Source: Zeugodacus cucurbitae (taxonomy: Eukaryota; Arthropoda; Insecta; Diptera; Tephritidae). Taken from it: DNA of 64,000 bases. A model generated the notes under the pieces. That model had not been told where the DNA came from. It did no database searches and was given only the letters and a program-made list of their open reading frames with translations. A program made the translations under genes and the position numbers. The DNA is taken from NCBI RefSeq assembly GCF_028554725.1, contig NC_071670.1, positions 2,418,001-2,482,000 on the forward strand. The letters run 5' to 3'. Shown piece after piece: positions 13,096-24,529 of this stretch (positions are counted from its first letter, which is position 1; every line of letters begins with the position of its first letter).

Positions 13096-13736
13096 ATGGT
13101 TTTCTGCTCAATGTCCTGCAGCATTCCAGCTCCTGCTGCTGCTGCTACTAATAAATCCATGTCAATTGGCAGCCCGCGTCGGCGCTTTGTTCCAACTACA
13201 ATAATTCAAATCACACACGCTATCCTCCGTACCTACCCTACTCTCAGCCCTTCCCTTCTCGATTGCCAGCGCATTCCATTGTTTCTATTATTGTTGTATT
13301 GTCTCTCGTTCGCTCGCTCTCGAAATGATTAAAATGCAACAGACACGGCAGGAAGCGCTGCCAGCTGTTGGCCAAATGTGCCTAACAAAGGCACGCTGCA
13401 ATGAGCTGCTCTTGTTCACACACTTAATCATATGATTCCCTACACTCACATTCAAATATACTGAAATATATAGACACGCACAATTTATTTAGTCATATGC
13501 ACTTAATTATGCTTGCCTACTGTTGCCCGTTTGGGTAATTGAATTTGAATAGCATTGCAGGGTCAATTTTATTGTCTTTTCCCCCCCGAAAATGTAACGA
13601 AAATTTGTTTCGCAGTAAATATGAAATTAATGATGCGATGCGCATGTTGAGTTTGATTAGGCTAAATGTATCATATGTAACTACGGGAAATTAGAAACTG
13701 TTGGATATTCTTTGGTAAAAATGTATACAGTTTTCA
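13096..13736. other. Unique non-coding sequence
   Basis: GC-richer at 13120-13400, with a CTGCTGCTGCTG run at 13134 and a CTCGTTCGCTCGCTCTCG run near 13305. No coding or splice signal that I trust. Confidence 0.4.
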
Positions 13737-14490
13737 ATGAAATTTCTGGAAAATGTGAAAGCTTCAGTGAATATATATAGTCAAGGTCTCATTATCTACC
13801 AAAATGCCTTTAAAAGTTTGCCAAAAAGTCCAACTTCCACTAATAACGTAACGATTTCGAATGGACTTTCTGTGGAAAAAATAGTAATAGTAATTTTTGC
13901 TTCTATTTGTTCAATTTAAGAAACAATTTCGGTTCTAAAAGCTTACGTAGACAAACTTCTTTTTCTAAAATCTTTCCTAGGTACGAAAATATATTATTTG
14001 GGAGATTAATTTGCTTATACTAGATGAAAAATCTAGTTTTAATTTCGAAAGCCTTTACGGAGCCAGAAAAAAAATACATACGATGGAACATGGAAATTAA
14101 CAGTGAAAGTTTCAAAAAAGAGCAGGTGAAAGCTTTACACACCAAAAGCTCTGTACAAGATTTTTGGAAATAAAACAAAATAGAAATTTTCACAAAATAG
14201 ATTTTTACCGAAAGCTTTAATATTATCGAAAGCTTTCATAAGTCTGAAAGCTTTTATGGTGAAAGCTCTATTAAAAAGAAAAAATCGTAAATAAGTCCAA
14301 ATATGTAAAATATTATATCTCAAAAGGCTAACCGTTATGAAAGCTATTATTATAAAAGTGAAAGCTTCATGAAATACAAAAAATTTAAACAAAATATGCA
14401 CGCACAAAACATAATTTCATGAAAAGTGTACGATAGCGAATAAAAGCATCTGCAAAAGTGAAATCTGAATATGTGAAAGCTCTCTTCGTC
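13737..14490 (+). repeat. GAAAGCT word field 3, + strand biased
   Basis: The heptamer GAAAGCT begins at 13757, 14128, 14210, 14228, 14246, 14261, 14339, 14360 and 14475, often as GTGAAAGCTTT. Three consecutive copies are exactly 18 bp apart. The reverse complement appears only where GAAAGCTTTC is palindromic. The array produces a phenylalanine- and alanine-rich antisense frame, which I regard as a by-product and not a gene. Confidence 0.65.
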
Positions 14491-14559
14491 GAAGAAAATT
14501 CTTTCAAAGTATGCTCAAAATTAAATTTAAGAATTGTAATATTTTTAGGTTTTAACAAA

Positions 14560-14780
14560 CCTACATTCGCAGCTAATTAACACTCCCACACTTGAGTGAA
14601 ATTTCTATTCCGGAATAAACCACCCCGAAAAATTAGACTGACAAAAGTCAAATAAATCACAAAGTCAACTTGAAGTGCTTCCCTCTTGCCATCACACTTG
14701 ACATTTAATATTCCCTTTCACACTTTTTATTTCTATTTGTTGATTTTCGTCAGCACATGTTTTTTGACGCCAAACAATAC
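14560..14780. promoter_or_regulatory. Loose CACTTGA cluster
   Basis: CACTTGA occurs at 14589 and 14695, with a third ACTTGA at 14668. Its reverse complement, TCAAGTG, is the known core of NK-2 class homeodomain sites (tinman, ventral nervous system defective). Three sites in about 110 bp is suggestive but weak. Confidence 0.2.
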
Positions 14781-15529
14781 TAAAGTGACAGTCAAATGCC
14801 GCGCGGTAACATCCGGGTCAAACCCACACCAACACCTACTCCCTGCCGCCGCCGCCCACAAAACACATTTTGAACGGTATAACTTTTAACTTCAGGCACA
14901 TTTTAGTTACTCGCACTCACATGTGTTGTTGTTGTTGGCACGTTTTTAATTATGCCACTCCGGGACTGCGAGAGCATCCAGAATAAAACCGAAAAATGTA
15001 TGAAAGCCAAACTCAAATAAAACAACAACAACGACGAAAATAAATAAATAAATAGGTCTTTGATTTTGTTTATATGCCGTTGTTGTTTTTGCATACACAT
15101 GTGCGGTTACGAGCATGTGCTTTTTAATATGCGCACACGCACACACATACATACACTCAGTTGTTTTCAAAAATCTTTCAAATTTACGAAAGTTCTCTGT
15201 TCTTTTTGCTACCGCTGAATAAAAATGCCAAAATAAATAAACGAAGCGTGTTTTTAGGCGCTAAAGCGGCTGCCAAGCGCACTGCAACATATGTGTGGAC
15301 ATGAAGCGGCTTTTAGGATTTTCATATGAAATTGTGGTTGAATGGCTGTGTGAGTGCGCTCAAGTGCGCTGGAGGACGGTGAAGTGGCGTGTGGAGTGCG
15401 CGTTGTACTTTAGAGTGCTTTGTGATTATTAGGCGAGCGGCTTAAATTGAGTTGGAGTGGGATAGAGTGTTGTTGGTAATAACACGGCGTATTTTTAGGT
15501 ATTTTTTAAAAGCTTTGAGAACGAATATG
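14781..15529. other. Unique non-coding sequence with TTTAGG words
   Basis: A GC-richer stretch at 15240-15480 has TTTTTAGGCG (15251), CTTTTAGG (15310), TATTAGGCG (15427) and TTTTTAGG (15493), an outlier group of the 17.4-kb motif family. Antisense frames near 14900-15170 are low-information. Confidence 0.45.
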
Positions 15530-16150
15530 GAAAGCAAGAATAAAATTAAAAAATAAAATTAAAAGTAAAAAAAAATTAAAAAATAAAAAAAAACAAAAAA
15601 ATTAGAAAATAAAAATAAATGTAAAATAAATTAAAAAAATTAAAAATAAAAATAAATGTATTATAAAATAAAATAAAAAATAAAAGTAAATTTATTAATA
15701 AACAAAAATAAATTAATTAAAAAAATTAAAATAAATTAATTTAAAAAAATATATACTTAAAAAAAATATAAATAAAAAAAATAAAAAATAATAAATAAAA
15801 ATATATTTAAAAAAAAGTAAAAAAAATAAATTTATTAAAAAATAAAAATAAGTTTAAGAAAATATATACTTAAATAAAAATAAATAAACATATATTTAAA
15901 AAATATGTAAAAAAAATTAATTAATTAAAAAATAAAAATAAAGTAAAAAAAATAAAAATAGAAAAATTAATTAATAAATTATTTAATCAAAAAAATTTAA
16001 AAATTGTAGAAATTATTTAAACAATAAATTTTAAAACTAATAAAATAATTAAAAATTGTACAAATTACAAAAAAAAAACGTTTATACTTAATACTCTTTT
16101 TTAATAAAAATTTTTAACAACAGAAAAATAAGGAAATTATAGAAACATAA
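15530..16150. repeat. A-rich low-complexity block 3
   Basis: More than 500 bases built almost entirely from AAAATAAA, TTAAAAAA and ATAAATA words, strongly A-biased on the + strand. No longer unit is clear. Confidence 0.75.
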
Positions 16151-17429
16151 TTTTTTACACTAAGTTTATCAACAGGCACTTTAAAATTTCAAAATTAAAT
16201 TTTCTCGAAGCAAAAACAACACCCAACTCATTTTAATCAAAATTGTTATCCCACCTCCAGCTTTTCAATCTCCCCTCTGTTGCCACTACAAAAGCCCGCT
16301 GAAAGTCCTCATGCACTTAGCCTCGCACCTTTCATCATTTTTAATAATTTTTTCGACAACATAAAGCCAATTATTCGCCGCATACCGCAGCGTACATCAA
16401 AGCAAATACACATAACAACAAAAAACATTTAAAAAATATTAAAATAAAATTCTCGGTGACAAGCTGTTGGAAATGCAGAGCTACCACACCCACATACACC
16501 AAACAACTTTCATTCAACCAAATTTCATACTTTCCGCAAGCCTTTTTCATTAAAAATGTTTTTTTTTTTCGTGAAAGTTTCACCTGTGCCACCCCCGCGG
16601 AAAATGCGTCAACCAATAAAGGTGGCACAAAGTGCGAAATAAAACCCGCGCTGCAGAGAGTATTTCAAAAAAATCTAAATAAAAATACGGCAACCATCGC
16701 TCCACCGCTAGTTGTCCCGCGGCACATTTTTTTATCGCATGCAATTTATTAAACGCAGCAAATATTTCGAGTGTCGTTATAAAAGCATTTTTCGCTTATT
16801 TTTAGTGCCACATTTCGCTGGCATTTTTGGTTTCTTTTTCCCTCGGATAATTTTTCGGCATGGCAATCCGCGCGCGTTGCCAGCTGTTTGGTGTGGTATT
16901 CTCACAGCAAAGCCGTGGCCGACGCCGCCGCCGGAAATATTTATTACATTGAAAATTGTCAAACTTTGCCAGCAATACATTTGTTGTTGTTGTTACTTGC
17001 TTAACGCGTTAAAACCGTCGCGAATTAGTTGCGTATTTATTGTTATTGTTGTATATTGTTGCATACTTCTGGCGCATAAAAAATGATTGCCGGTAGTTTG
17101 TAAAGATTTGCTTTTGAAATTTTCTCTAATAAAAACGTCTTAAAATTAGCCAAAGTGGATTAGGAAATAGCTGTGAAGTTGGGCAAATAAATTCCAAGCT
17201 ACGTGTACATAGCTGCGAGCGCATATTTTTATGGCAAAAGTTGTTGAGGCTTGCCTAATATTCGACAAAAATAAAAATTAAAGAATTAACGGTAATATTA
17301 CAACTCATAAAATGTATAAATTTTAATGGCGGTCGCTTTAAATAATTTTCACGGATGATAATGAGGCAAACAAATTTATTTGTGTTGTTAGAGTTTGCAG
17401 AAAGTGTGAGAGCTGAGGAAATAATATAA
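16151..17429. other. Unique non-coding block
   Basis: Moderately GC-rich at 16470-17060, with CCGCCGCCGGAA near 16925. Three overlapping frames of 67-124 codons run through it on both strands, which is typical of stop-poor non-coding DNA. None shows a domain or a convincing start. Confidence 0.4.
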
Positions 17430-18175
17430 AAGAGGTATAGATTTAGGCGCTTAGATCTTCTGGGAAAGTTCTACATGATAAAACATAATTTAGAAAGAAA
17501 GCTTTTAATCAATAAAGTGTTAGAATTGATACTGATTAGTTAAAACTGCTTCAAAGTACTCATATTTAATTCAGTGAAATCATAGTTTTAGGCGCTTAAT
17601 AATAATTGATAATCACAAAGCAACAGCGAACTAATGAATATACTTTAATTGAGCTATATTGTATGTAGCAGTATAAGAAACATAGAAATTTCAGCAATAA
17701 ACTATGTTAAACTCTGACCAAGCATACATTTAGGAGCAATACAATCTCTTTTTCTTTTGAGAATCCGTCGTTGATCATTAAAAGCTCTTGAATTAAGTAA
17801 AACTCAGTACAAAAGCTGGAGAACATCAGAAATAAGTTAGATCTAATATAGAAATAATGATTTAGAGCTTCTGGTAGCATACTTTAAGGAGTCTCAAATA
17901 TATTTGAACTACTTATACACGCAATGATTGTTGAAATGTATTGTTATCACACCCAAATGAGTATAGGCAGAATAGAAGTTGCAAAAATTAAGTAAAATGT
18001 ACTGAAATAATTAAATGAAAATTCCGGGAAGCATACTTTTAGGAGCTAAATATAAAAATTGACTTTACGAGGTCATAATTGAGTTATAGACAAGTACTTG
18101 AGTAAGAAATTTGTTCAAAATTAACAGAAAACCCATTTAACAATGAGGCAAGCATACCTTTAGGCGTCGGAACAT
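17430..18175 (+). repeat. AAGCATACTTTTAGGCGC motif array, 120-155 bp spacing
   Basis: Six copies of one motif stand on the + strand. Their GG dinucleotides lie at 17446, 17591, 17733, 17888, 18042 and 18163, giving intervals of 145, 142, 155, 154 and 121 bp. Four copies carry the full form (A)AGCATAC followed by TTTAGG and AGC or CGT. The first two carry TAGATTTAGGCGCTTA-like forms. A seventh full copy has its GG at 19841. The sequence between copies is not obviously related. It is either a decayed tandem repeat in which only this word was kept, or a phased binding-site array. Confidence 0.7.
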
Positions 18176-18731
18176 TTTAGGGTTTCGAAGTCCAACCTAG
18201 AGCTTTATAATATCTCTAACAATTGTATAAAAAAATTTACCGACTTTTTGAATGTATTTTCATAGACTTTCTCATTCTTTATCTCTCATTTACATTTAAA
18301 AATTCTTAATGCCTCTTTATCTGTTTCTTTCTTTTATCCTTCGAAAAATTTATTACACATTCACCGAACTCAATCACATACAGCGCACATTATCGAGGTT
18401 GAATTTCAAAAAAGAAAAAAAAAAATAAATAAATAAATTTCATGCTATTTACAAATTTACTAACTAATCTACCACAGGGATCAAGTCGAAGGCTCAAAAA
18501 GCGAGCAGAGGTTAAAGGTCACTGCGGGTGTAAAGCAAATTATTGGTTTAATGGAAAATAGAAAGAGTGAAAGAAAGAAAAGGAAAATAATGAAGCAGAA
18601 ATAAGGTAATAGAAAGATTTTCGAATATTTCTTTTTGAGAGGAAAGAAGCGGCGGAGGTGGGGACTAATATAAATTACAACGTAAATCTTTGATAATGCA
18701 AGTCAAACATATTGCCTACAAGCGCCGCAAA
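18176..18731. other. Unique non-coding sequence
   Basis: AT-rich, with an (A)n/(AAAT)n tract at 18410-18440 and a purine-rich stretch at 18550-18660. No gene signal. Confidence 0.4.
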
Positions 18732-18925
18732 AGCTACAATGAGCTGAAAAATAACTAGAAAAATGCTTAAAATAATAACAACAACAACAAAATCGGTAAA
18801 AACAGGAATAACAACAAGAAGAGCATCGAATATATTGAATAGCGATTCTTGAGCTACAATGAGCTGAAAAGTAGTAAGAAAAATGGTAAAATAATCAACA
18901 ACAACACTAACAACAGATATTTTAG
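18732..18925 (+). repeat. Tandem duplication, 120-bp unit
   Basis: AGCTACAATGAGCTGAAAA occurs identically at 18732 and 18852, each followed by a similar TAGAAAAATG...AAAATAATAACAACAACA phrase. The second unit is shorter. An antisense frame over it repeats the peptide IFLxxFQLIVA, a consequence of the duplication. Confidence 0.75.
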
Positions 18926-20639
18926 GGCTCATTCACTTTTCTTATGACCCAAGCAAGCTCACTACCAGCTTATGGGAATTCAGTAATTTTTATTACTATT
19001 CCATATATTGTTTTTATTTTAGTTAACCGTTATGCATGTAACGGTTTTGCCTACACAATACCCCAGTGTATGAAGCACACTCATAGAGAAGCTGATGCCA
19101 ATACCCACAAGCGCAGTGGGCACAGCAGCCAAAAAGGACTCAAGTGAGTCCGCACATACATAAAAAACACACACACCCCCGCCACCGGAGCGTAATAAAG
19201 AAAAACTGTAAAGCATTTATACTAAATGAAAATCGTTGTGTTAAGTGAAAATGAAATAACAAAGCAACTTAAGCAGCGCAACAATAAGGCTACTCGTCCT
19301 ACTTGATGCTGTGGCATGCGGCCCAGTGGCAACCTAAGGGCAACTGCGTAAATATCCCAGTGACCCTGAGTGCCGTTTGGGTTGACTTGCAATCTATTTG
19401 AGGGCAACAAAAAAAAAAAAAAAGCAAGAAAAGATAACAAACACTAGCACATGTGAAGGCATGCATACTTACATATACATATGGGAGTATAAATATGTGA
19501 GTTTAAGTATGTACGTATGGCAATCATGTGTGTGTGTGTGCGTTTGTGATTTTTACATTTCGCTAGAGAATTATTGAAAATGCACATAAATGAAAATTTC
19601 TTGACCCACGAACTCAAAGCATGGCGCACAGCCCATAGTACACACACAGAGAAAGTGAGAGGGAGTGGGATAAGAGAAATTGTGCGATAAGGGACTAGAA
19701 AAATATGCCGTAAGAAAATTGTGTGTGTCCATAGAAATCAACGAGCCACATATAAGTTAAATATCAAGTTCATTTTTCAAACAAAAACCAAAAAAAGTAG
19801 GCTCAAGTAGCCGTATGACTGGCAGGCAAGCATACTTTGAGGCGCACATACAAGCAAAGCGGCTTCAATATTTAAATACAGTAAGCAAATGTTGATTTTT
19901 TTGGTTCTGATATACTTATATGTATGTATGTACATTTTTTGATTTCTCATTTTATATTACAGCAAAAGAAGTATGTGTTGTTGTTGTACTATATGCATAC
20001 ATAAGTATATACACATAAGTTATTACGAGCGCTTGGAACCTTCGTAGTCCCAAGTAGCTGCGTATATACTCAAGTAAGTCGTTTGTAGAAAGTCAAAATT
20101 TACTTTTTATGAACACAATGAAATATTTATTTATTTTTCAAAAGGGATAACACACAGTGAATGGGCATATTTTGTTAACTGGATTGCTTGTGCGCTGAGG
20201 TGCCTCAATATATTTTCTGCTTTTCTTTATAGAGTGTTTGCGCAAGTGTTTATGCTTTTTGGCAGTTAAAGATATTGTAAATAGATTTGATTGTAATTTT
20301 TATGGTATTTCAAAGATATTACCGGTCGATACTATTTATATAAAAAGGAAATTGTGATGTGTTGCTGAGATTAATAGAAAAATATGATAGTTTTGGGGCT
20401 ATACTAGAGATCATAACATAAAAAAGTATATTCTTAATCGAAATAAAATTGAAAAAGTCATAAATCATCGTCGAATCTTCTACTTAAACCAATTCTAGGG
20501 GCTTATTGAACTCACCGACTCGGAGAAAATAAATAAAGGAATAGCCAACTATGCTCTTGTAGCCCTTACAACGCGCAGTTTTATGGCATAAAACCCCTTC
20601 AGCACTTTATAGAAATTTCAAACAGAAAACAAATGAGAT
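18926..20639. other. Unique non-coding sequence
   Basis: Contains a TG microsatellite at 19527-19542, TATG-repeat words at 19917-19930, an A run near 19410, and one full copy of the 17.4-kb motif near 19828. No supported gene. Confidence 0.4.
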
Positions 20640-21250
20640 GTAGAATCGATCTTAACAAAAATTAGAAAAAATCAACGACTTAAAAAAAAAAAATTAAAAG
20701 TTATCAAAATAAAAAAGTTTCGAAAAAATTTCAAAATTTTGTTTTTTCAATTTTTTTTTTTTCACAAATACATAAAAAAATATTTTTATATTTTCAAAAA
20801 AAAAAAAAACAAGAAAAATAATTAAAATCATTGTTTAAAAAAACTCAATTAAAATTGTTAAAAATTAGAAAAATCAACATTTAAAAAAGTCAAAGTTATC
20901 AAAATAAGAAAGTTTCGAAAAAATTTTAAAACTTTGCTTTTTTAAATTTTTTTCTTAAGTTTTTTGATTCTTTTTTTAAATTTTTAATTCATGTCAAATT
21001 TCAAAACTTTGATTCTTCAAAAAAAAATTAAAAACATTTTCATATTTACAAAAAAATTAAAAATAATTAAAATCATTCTTCAAAAAACTCTGTAAAAATG
21101 TTGAAAAATTAGAAAAATCCACAATATAAAAAAAATTAAAAGTTATCAAAATAAAAAAGTTTCGAAAAAATTTCAAAACTTTGATTTTTCAATTTTTTTC
21201 CAAAATATATAAAAGGAACATTTTAATATATAACAAAAAATAAAAAAAAA
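20640..21250 (+). repeat. Three-copy irregular tandem repeat in A/T sequence
   Basis: The phrase TTATCAAAATAA followed by AAGTTTCGAAAAAATTT occurs at 20701, 20896 and 21143 (intervals 195 and 247 bp). Each copy is preceded by TTAGAAAAATC and followed by a T-rich tail. Confidence 0.75.
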
Positions 21251-22369
21251 TACTCACTAAACCCAACAATTTTAAGTAATTTACTACCTCATATCATCCT
21301 TTCATCCACAAGTGGAAATTAACTCGTTGTACTTTACAACATAGGAAACATCCACCCCTTTCCGCCTTCTACACTTTTCCTTTTCACTGCTTGTCATCAC
21401 TTGCATTTTTCTATAATTGTTTTTGTTTTGTGATTTTTTTCCTCGCCACCAAACTGTGCGCTGACCCAAATTCCAACAGCGAGTCAAGTCAAACTCATTC
21501 TCATATACACAAGGAGTGTATATGCAAAAGCAGACAAATAACTGTGCGAATGCACACAGGCGAACGTGCCAAGCAGCGCACACACCGCCCGCCTCTCGCT
21601 TCGTCTACTCCCGCCGCGCGCAGTTGGAAATTCCTTGCTGCGCTGCCAGCGCGTAAACAAACAGGCGCTCAGCTAGCGAATGAGCTAACAAACAAATAGT
21701 GAACTGCAGTGAAATGTAGTCAAAATGTTATGCAAATGTGCAACAAAAGCGCTGAAAAAGAAAATATTCAAATAATTGCTGGAGTGCGAGTGAGTGTGTG
21801 TGGCTATGTGAGTGAGTGAGAGTTGTACAAAATAGTTTCGACTGCATTTGAGTTAGGGTTCTTTGGCTGTTTGACTGCAAACACATAAATGTGAAAATAT
21901 AAATTGAAATTAAATTAGAAATGGCACAGTTGGCTGGAGTCGTGTGATGGCAAACAATGCGGAGAAAGGCCGCAAACGTTGCCTGTGCGAGACAGCAGCT
22001 GCGCAGGCGTGCGGATTTTGGTGGGAACCAAAGAATGTGTGCATTTACTGCAGAAAGTCGCTAATTTAACTTATAAATATTGAAAATTGGGCAAGCTATG
22101 GCTGTCGCCTGGGGATATGCTACGATTTTTGAGAAAATGATTGGAAATATTACTTTAATCGGAAAAATTGCGAAATAAGCGTAACATTTAGCTAAATTGT
22201 GGTAAATAATTTTATACAGATCTTCAGATATAAGATATCAATAGAAAAAATATTTTCCAGCGCCTGGAGGTAGGCAATATGTTTTGAAATTATTTACTAA
22301 AGTGGTTTTTGACACTTGATTAGCAAATATATAGAAAAAACCATATTCTATAAGGCCTCAGCGAAACCA
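21251..22369. other. GC-richer unique block
   Basis: At 21560-21690 the sequence is CpG-containing (CCGCCGCGCGCAG near 21611, GCTGCGCTGCCAGCGCG near 21637). A GTGAGTGAGTG tract follows near 21790-21825. It could be a regulatory element. The opposed short frames do not look coding. Confidence 0.35.
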
Positions 22370-23284
22370 AAAAAAAAAAAAAAATGAAATTAAAATTTTG
22401 TATTAAAATTTTTAAATTTTTTATAATTTTTTTTTCAAAAACATAAAAAATTAATATTTAAATCATTGTATTGCTTTACGTTTGTCAATATATTCAAAAT
22501 AAACAAAACTTTGCAAATTATCAATTTTTGAAGCTTTTTTCAGCCAAACAGTAGACTTAATTTTTTCCCAATTTTTGAAAATGCGGCATAATTTTAAAGT
22601 ATTATCAGTCTTTGAAGCTTTTTCAGCCAAAAAGTAGACTTAATTTTTTCCCAATTTTTGAAAATGCGACATAATTTTTAAATTATTATCAAACTGAAGA
22701 TTTTTCAGCCACAATTTTTGTCCCAATTTTTGGAAATGCGGCATAATTTTTGTTTCATAGATATGAAATTAAAAGTTTATGAATCAATTTCATTGTTGTG
22801 GCATTGATATTTAAAAAAACGACAATATTTGGTGAACTAGACTATTTTTAGTGAAATCATAGCCTAAAACTAGGCTACGTTTTTCATTATATGTAAAGTT
22901 TCGGTGTAAATATCATAAAATCAATATTAAAAATATATATATTTTTGACATATATTCTTTAGAAACTGTAATCTTTGAGATAATGGCTTTATAATTCTCT
23001 CACATCCTTAAAGTAGGTTTTAATTTCGTGTTGACAGTGGAAATTTAATTATATGCTTAGTAAATATTAATATGACTTCAAATTTAATGTTAAAAATTTA
23101 TTTTAAAAATTCCAAAAACCCAAAATTTTCAAAAAATGCAAATTCAAAGATTTTCGAAAAAATTTATAATATTTTTTAATTGATTTTTTTATTTAATTTA
23201 CCATTATGAAAATGTTTAAACTTCTTTTCACGCAAAACAAAGTATTCAGCTAAAGCAACTGGTCTAGCGCCTTAAGATATGCTA
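22106..23284 (-). repeat. Reverse-oriented copies of the TTTAGGCGC motif family
   Basis: Reverse-complement forms occur at 22106 (CGCCTGGGGATATGC), 22260 (GCGCCTGGAGGTAGGC) and 23267 (GCGCCTTAAGATATGC). The first two are 155 bp apart, matching the spacing of the + array at 17.4-18.2 kb. Matches are degenerate (2-4 changes), so the family assignment is moderate. Confidence 0.4.
22516..22752 (+). repeat. 83-bp tandem repeat, about 2.9 copies
   Basis: Copies start near 22516, 22600 and 22684. Shared landmarks are GAAGCTTTTTCAGCCA, TAGACTTAATTTTTTCCCAA and TTTTTGAAAATGCGGCATAA. The third copy lacks the TAGACTTAA part. Landmark intervals are 84 and 82 bp. Confidence 0.85.
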
Positions 23285-23439
23285 AAGTTTTTCAAAATAC
23301 AAAGGCAAATCAAATTTTAAGCACGATATCATAAATTTTTAGCTTGTTTACATTTTTTTTTATTAAAATTAGATTTCTAACTATACTTTCTTCATTTTTT
23401 ACCTTTCAAAAATTCTAAACTTATTCTTCCCTGTCACAA
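22753..23439. other. AT-rich non-coding sequence
   Basis: Largely AT-rich with a low-complexity core at 23090-23230. No gene signal. Confidence 0.4.
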
Positions 23440-23700
23440 CCTGTTTGAAAGTCACGCACCCAACACACACCACCCACTCAATTGAACTCGCACTTGTTGC
23501 TTTGTTGTAGCCTTTCAAGCAATACGAGCACTTGAAATCTATTTTCATTTCACTTGATTATTGTGCAGTCTACGCTTCACTTAACTTGATACACTTTTCA
23601 TTATGCTGTTGCTTGCAGTTGAGATCGACACACAATAAATACATTTTCCTCAAACACTTGAGACACTCTACTCTTTTTTACTTTTAACCCACTCACGAGG
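23440..23700 (+). promoter_or_regulatory. CACTTGA homotypic cluster, candidate NK-2 class enhancer
   Basis: CACTTG or CACTTGA occurs at 23491, 23529, 23551 and 23655, plus ACTTGA at 23584: five sites in 165 bp, all in the same orientation. The reverse complement, TCAAGTG, is the established core for tinman/vnd-type homeodomain proteins. The surrounding DNA is unique and not low-complexity. Function is inferred from site density only. Confidence 0.3.
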
Positions 23701-24529
23701 GCCCTTCTCCGCTTCCGCTGGCGTAAAGATTTCACTATGTTACAATATTCAATTGTTCTACGGATTATTGCGAGTTATACTCTTCCATAACAACATCTTC
23801 TTCTTCTGCCTCGTTTTTATTTGTTTATTTGTTTGCCGCTGCTGCTGCATGACCCAGAAATCAAAGTTGATCGACTTTTGTGTGTTGCATGGCGTTCATT
23901 CACATGTCGCGTGTGTTGCTAGGCAGCCTGCCTTCTCTGCGTCTTCACAACTCACGCGCAATTGAGTTACAATTTTATATTATTCTTTAATTTCTGTGAG
24001 CTTAACTCCCTCCACGCTCCGCACTCACGTTTCCCCTACACTTTTGACTGCCTTTTTGAACGCTGCTTGATCTTTTCACATTTTTTCTTTTCATGATTCT
24101 TCTTGTGTAAATTTGTCTATTTGTTCTGCATGGAAATTTTGTGTGATCTTTTACAAGCGTTGCTTTTATTGTATTTTTCTCTTTTTCATCTAGTGTGAAT
24201 TGTTTGGCCGTCGCTTCGCTTTCAAGCTTGCCGCCGCATTCACACGCTTTTTGTTGTCGCAGAGTTGCTGTTGTTGTTGCCTGCATTAAATGTCAATTAC
24301 GGCGCGCTCACGCATTGCCTTTGTCACGTGATTCACCGTTAAATATTGCAAAGACCTATTCATCGTAAATATTCTGATGTTATCTTTGGTAAGCGTTTGT
24401 GAGTGGCACAAAAAATAGTTCTTTAAAAGTTGGCGATTGACTTGAGCGGTTTAAGAATAGTAGTGAAGGGCATTTGAAAGTTACAGATAGTTTAGTTAAT
24501 GTTTGAATATTTAATGCTTCGTTAAAAAT
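23701..24529. other. Unique non-coding block
   Basis: Moderately GC-rich. Frames at 23753-23965 (+) and 24002-24286 (-) have no domain. The + frame starts with a hydrophobic run but has no family resemblance that I recognise. Confidence 0.4.

Noticed and set aside
14135..14407. 90-codon minus-strand frame rich in KAF and RAF
   Set aside because: It is a read-through of the GAAAGCT word field. There is no independent coding evidence.
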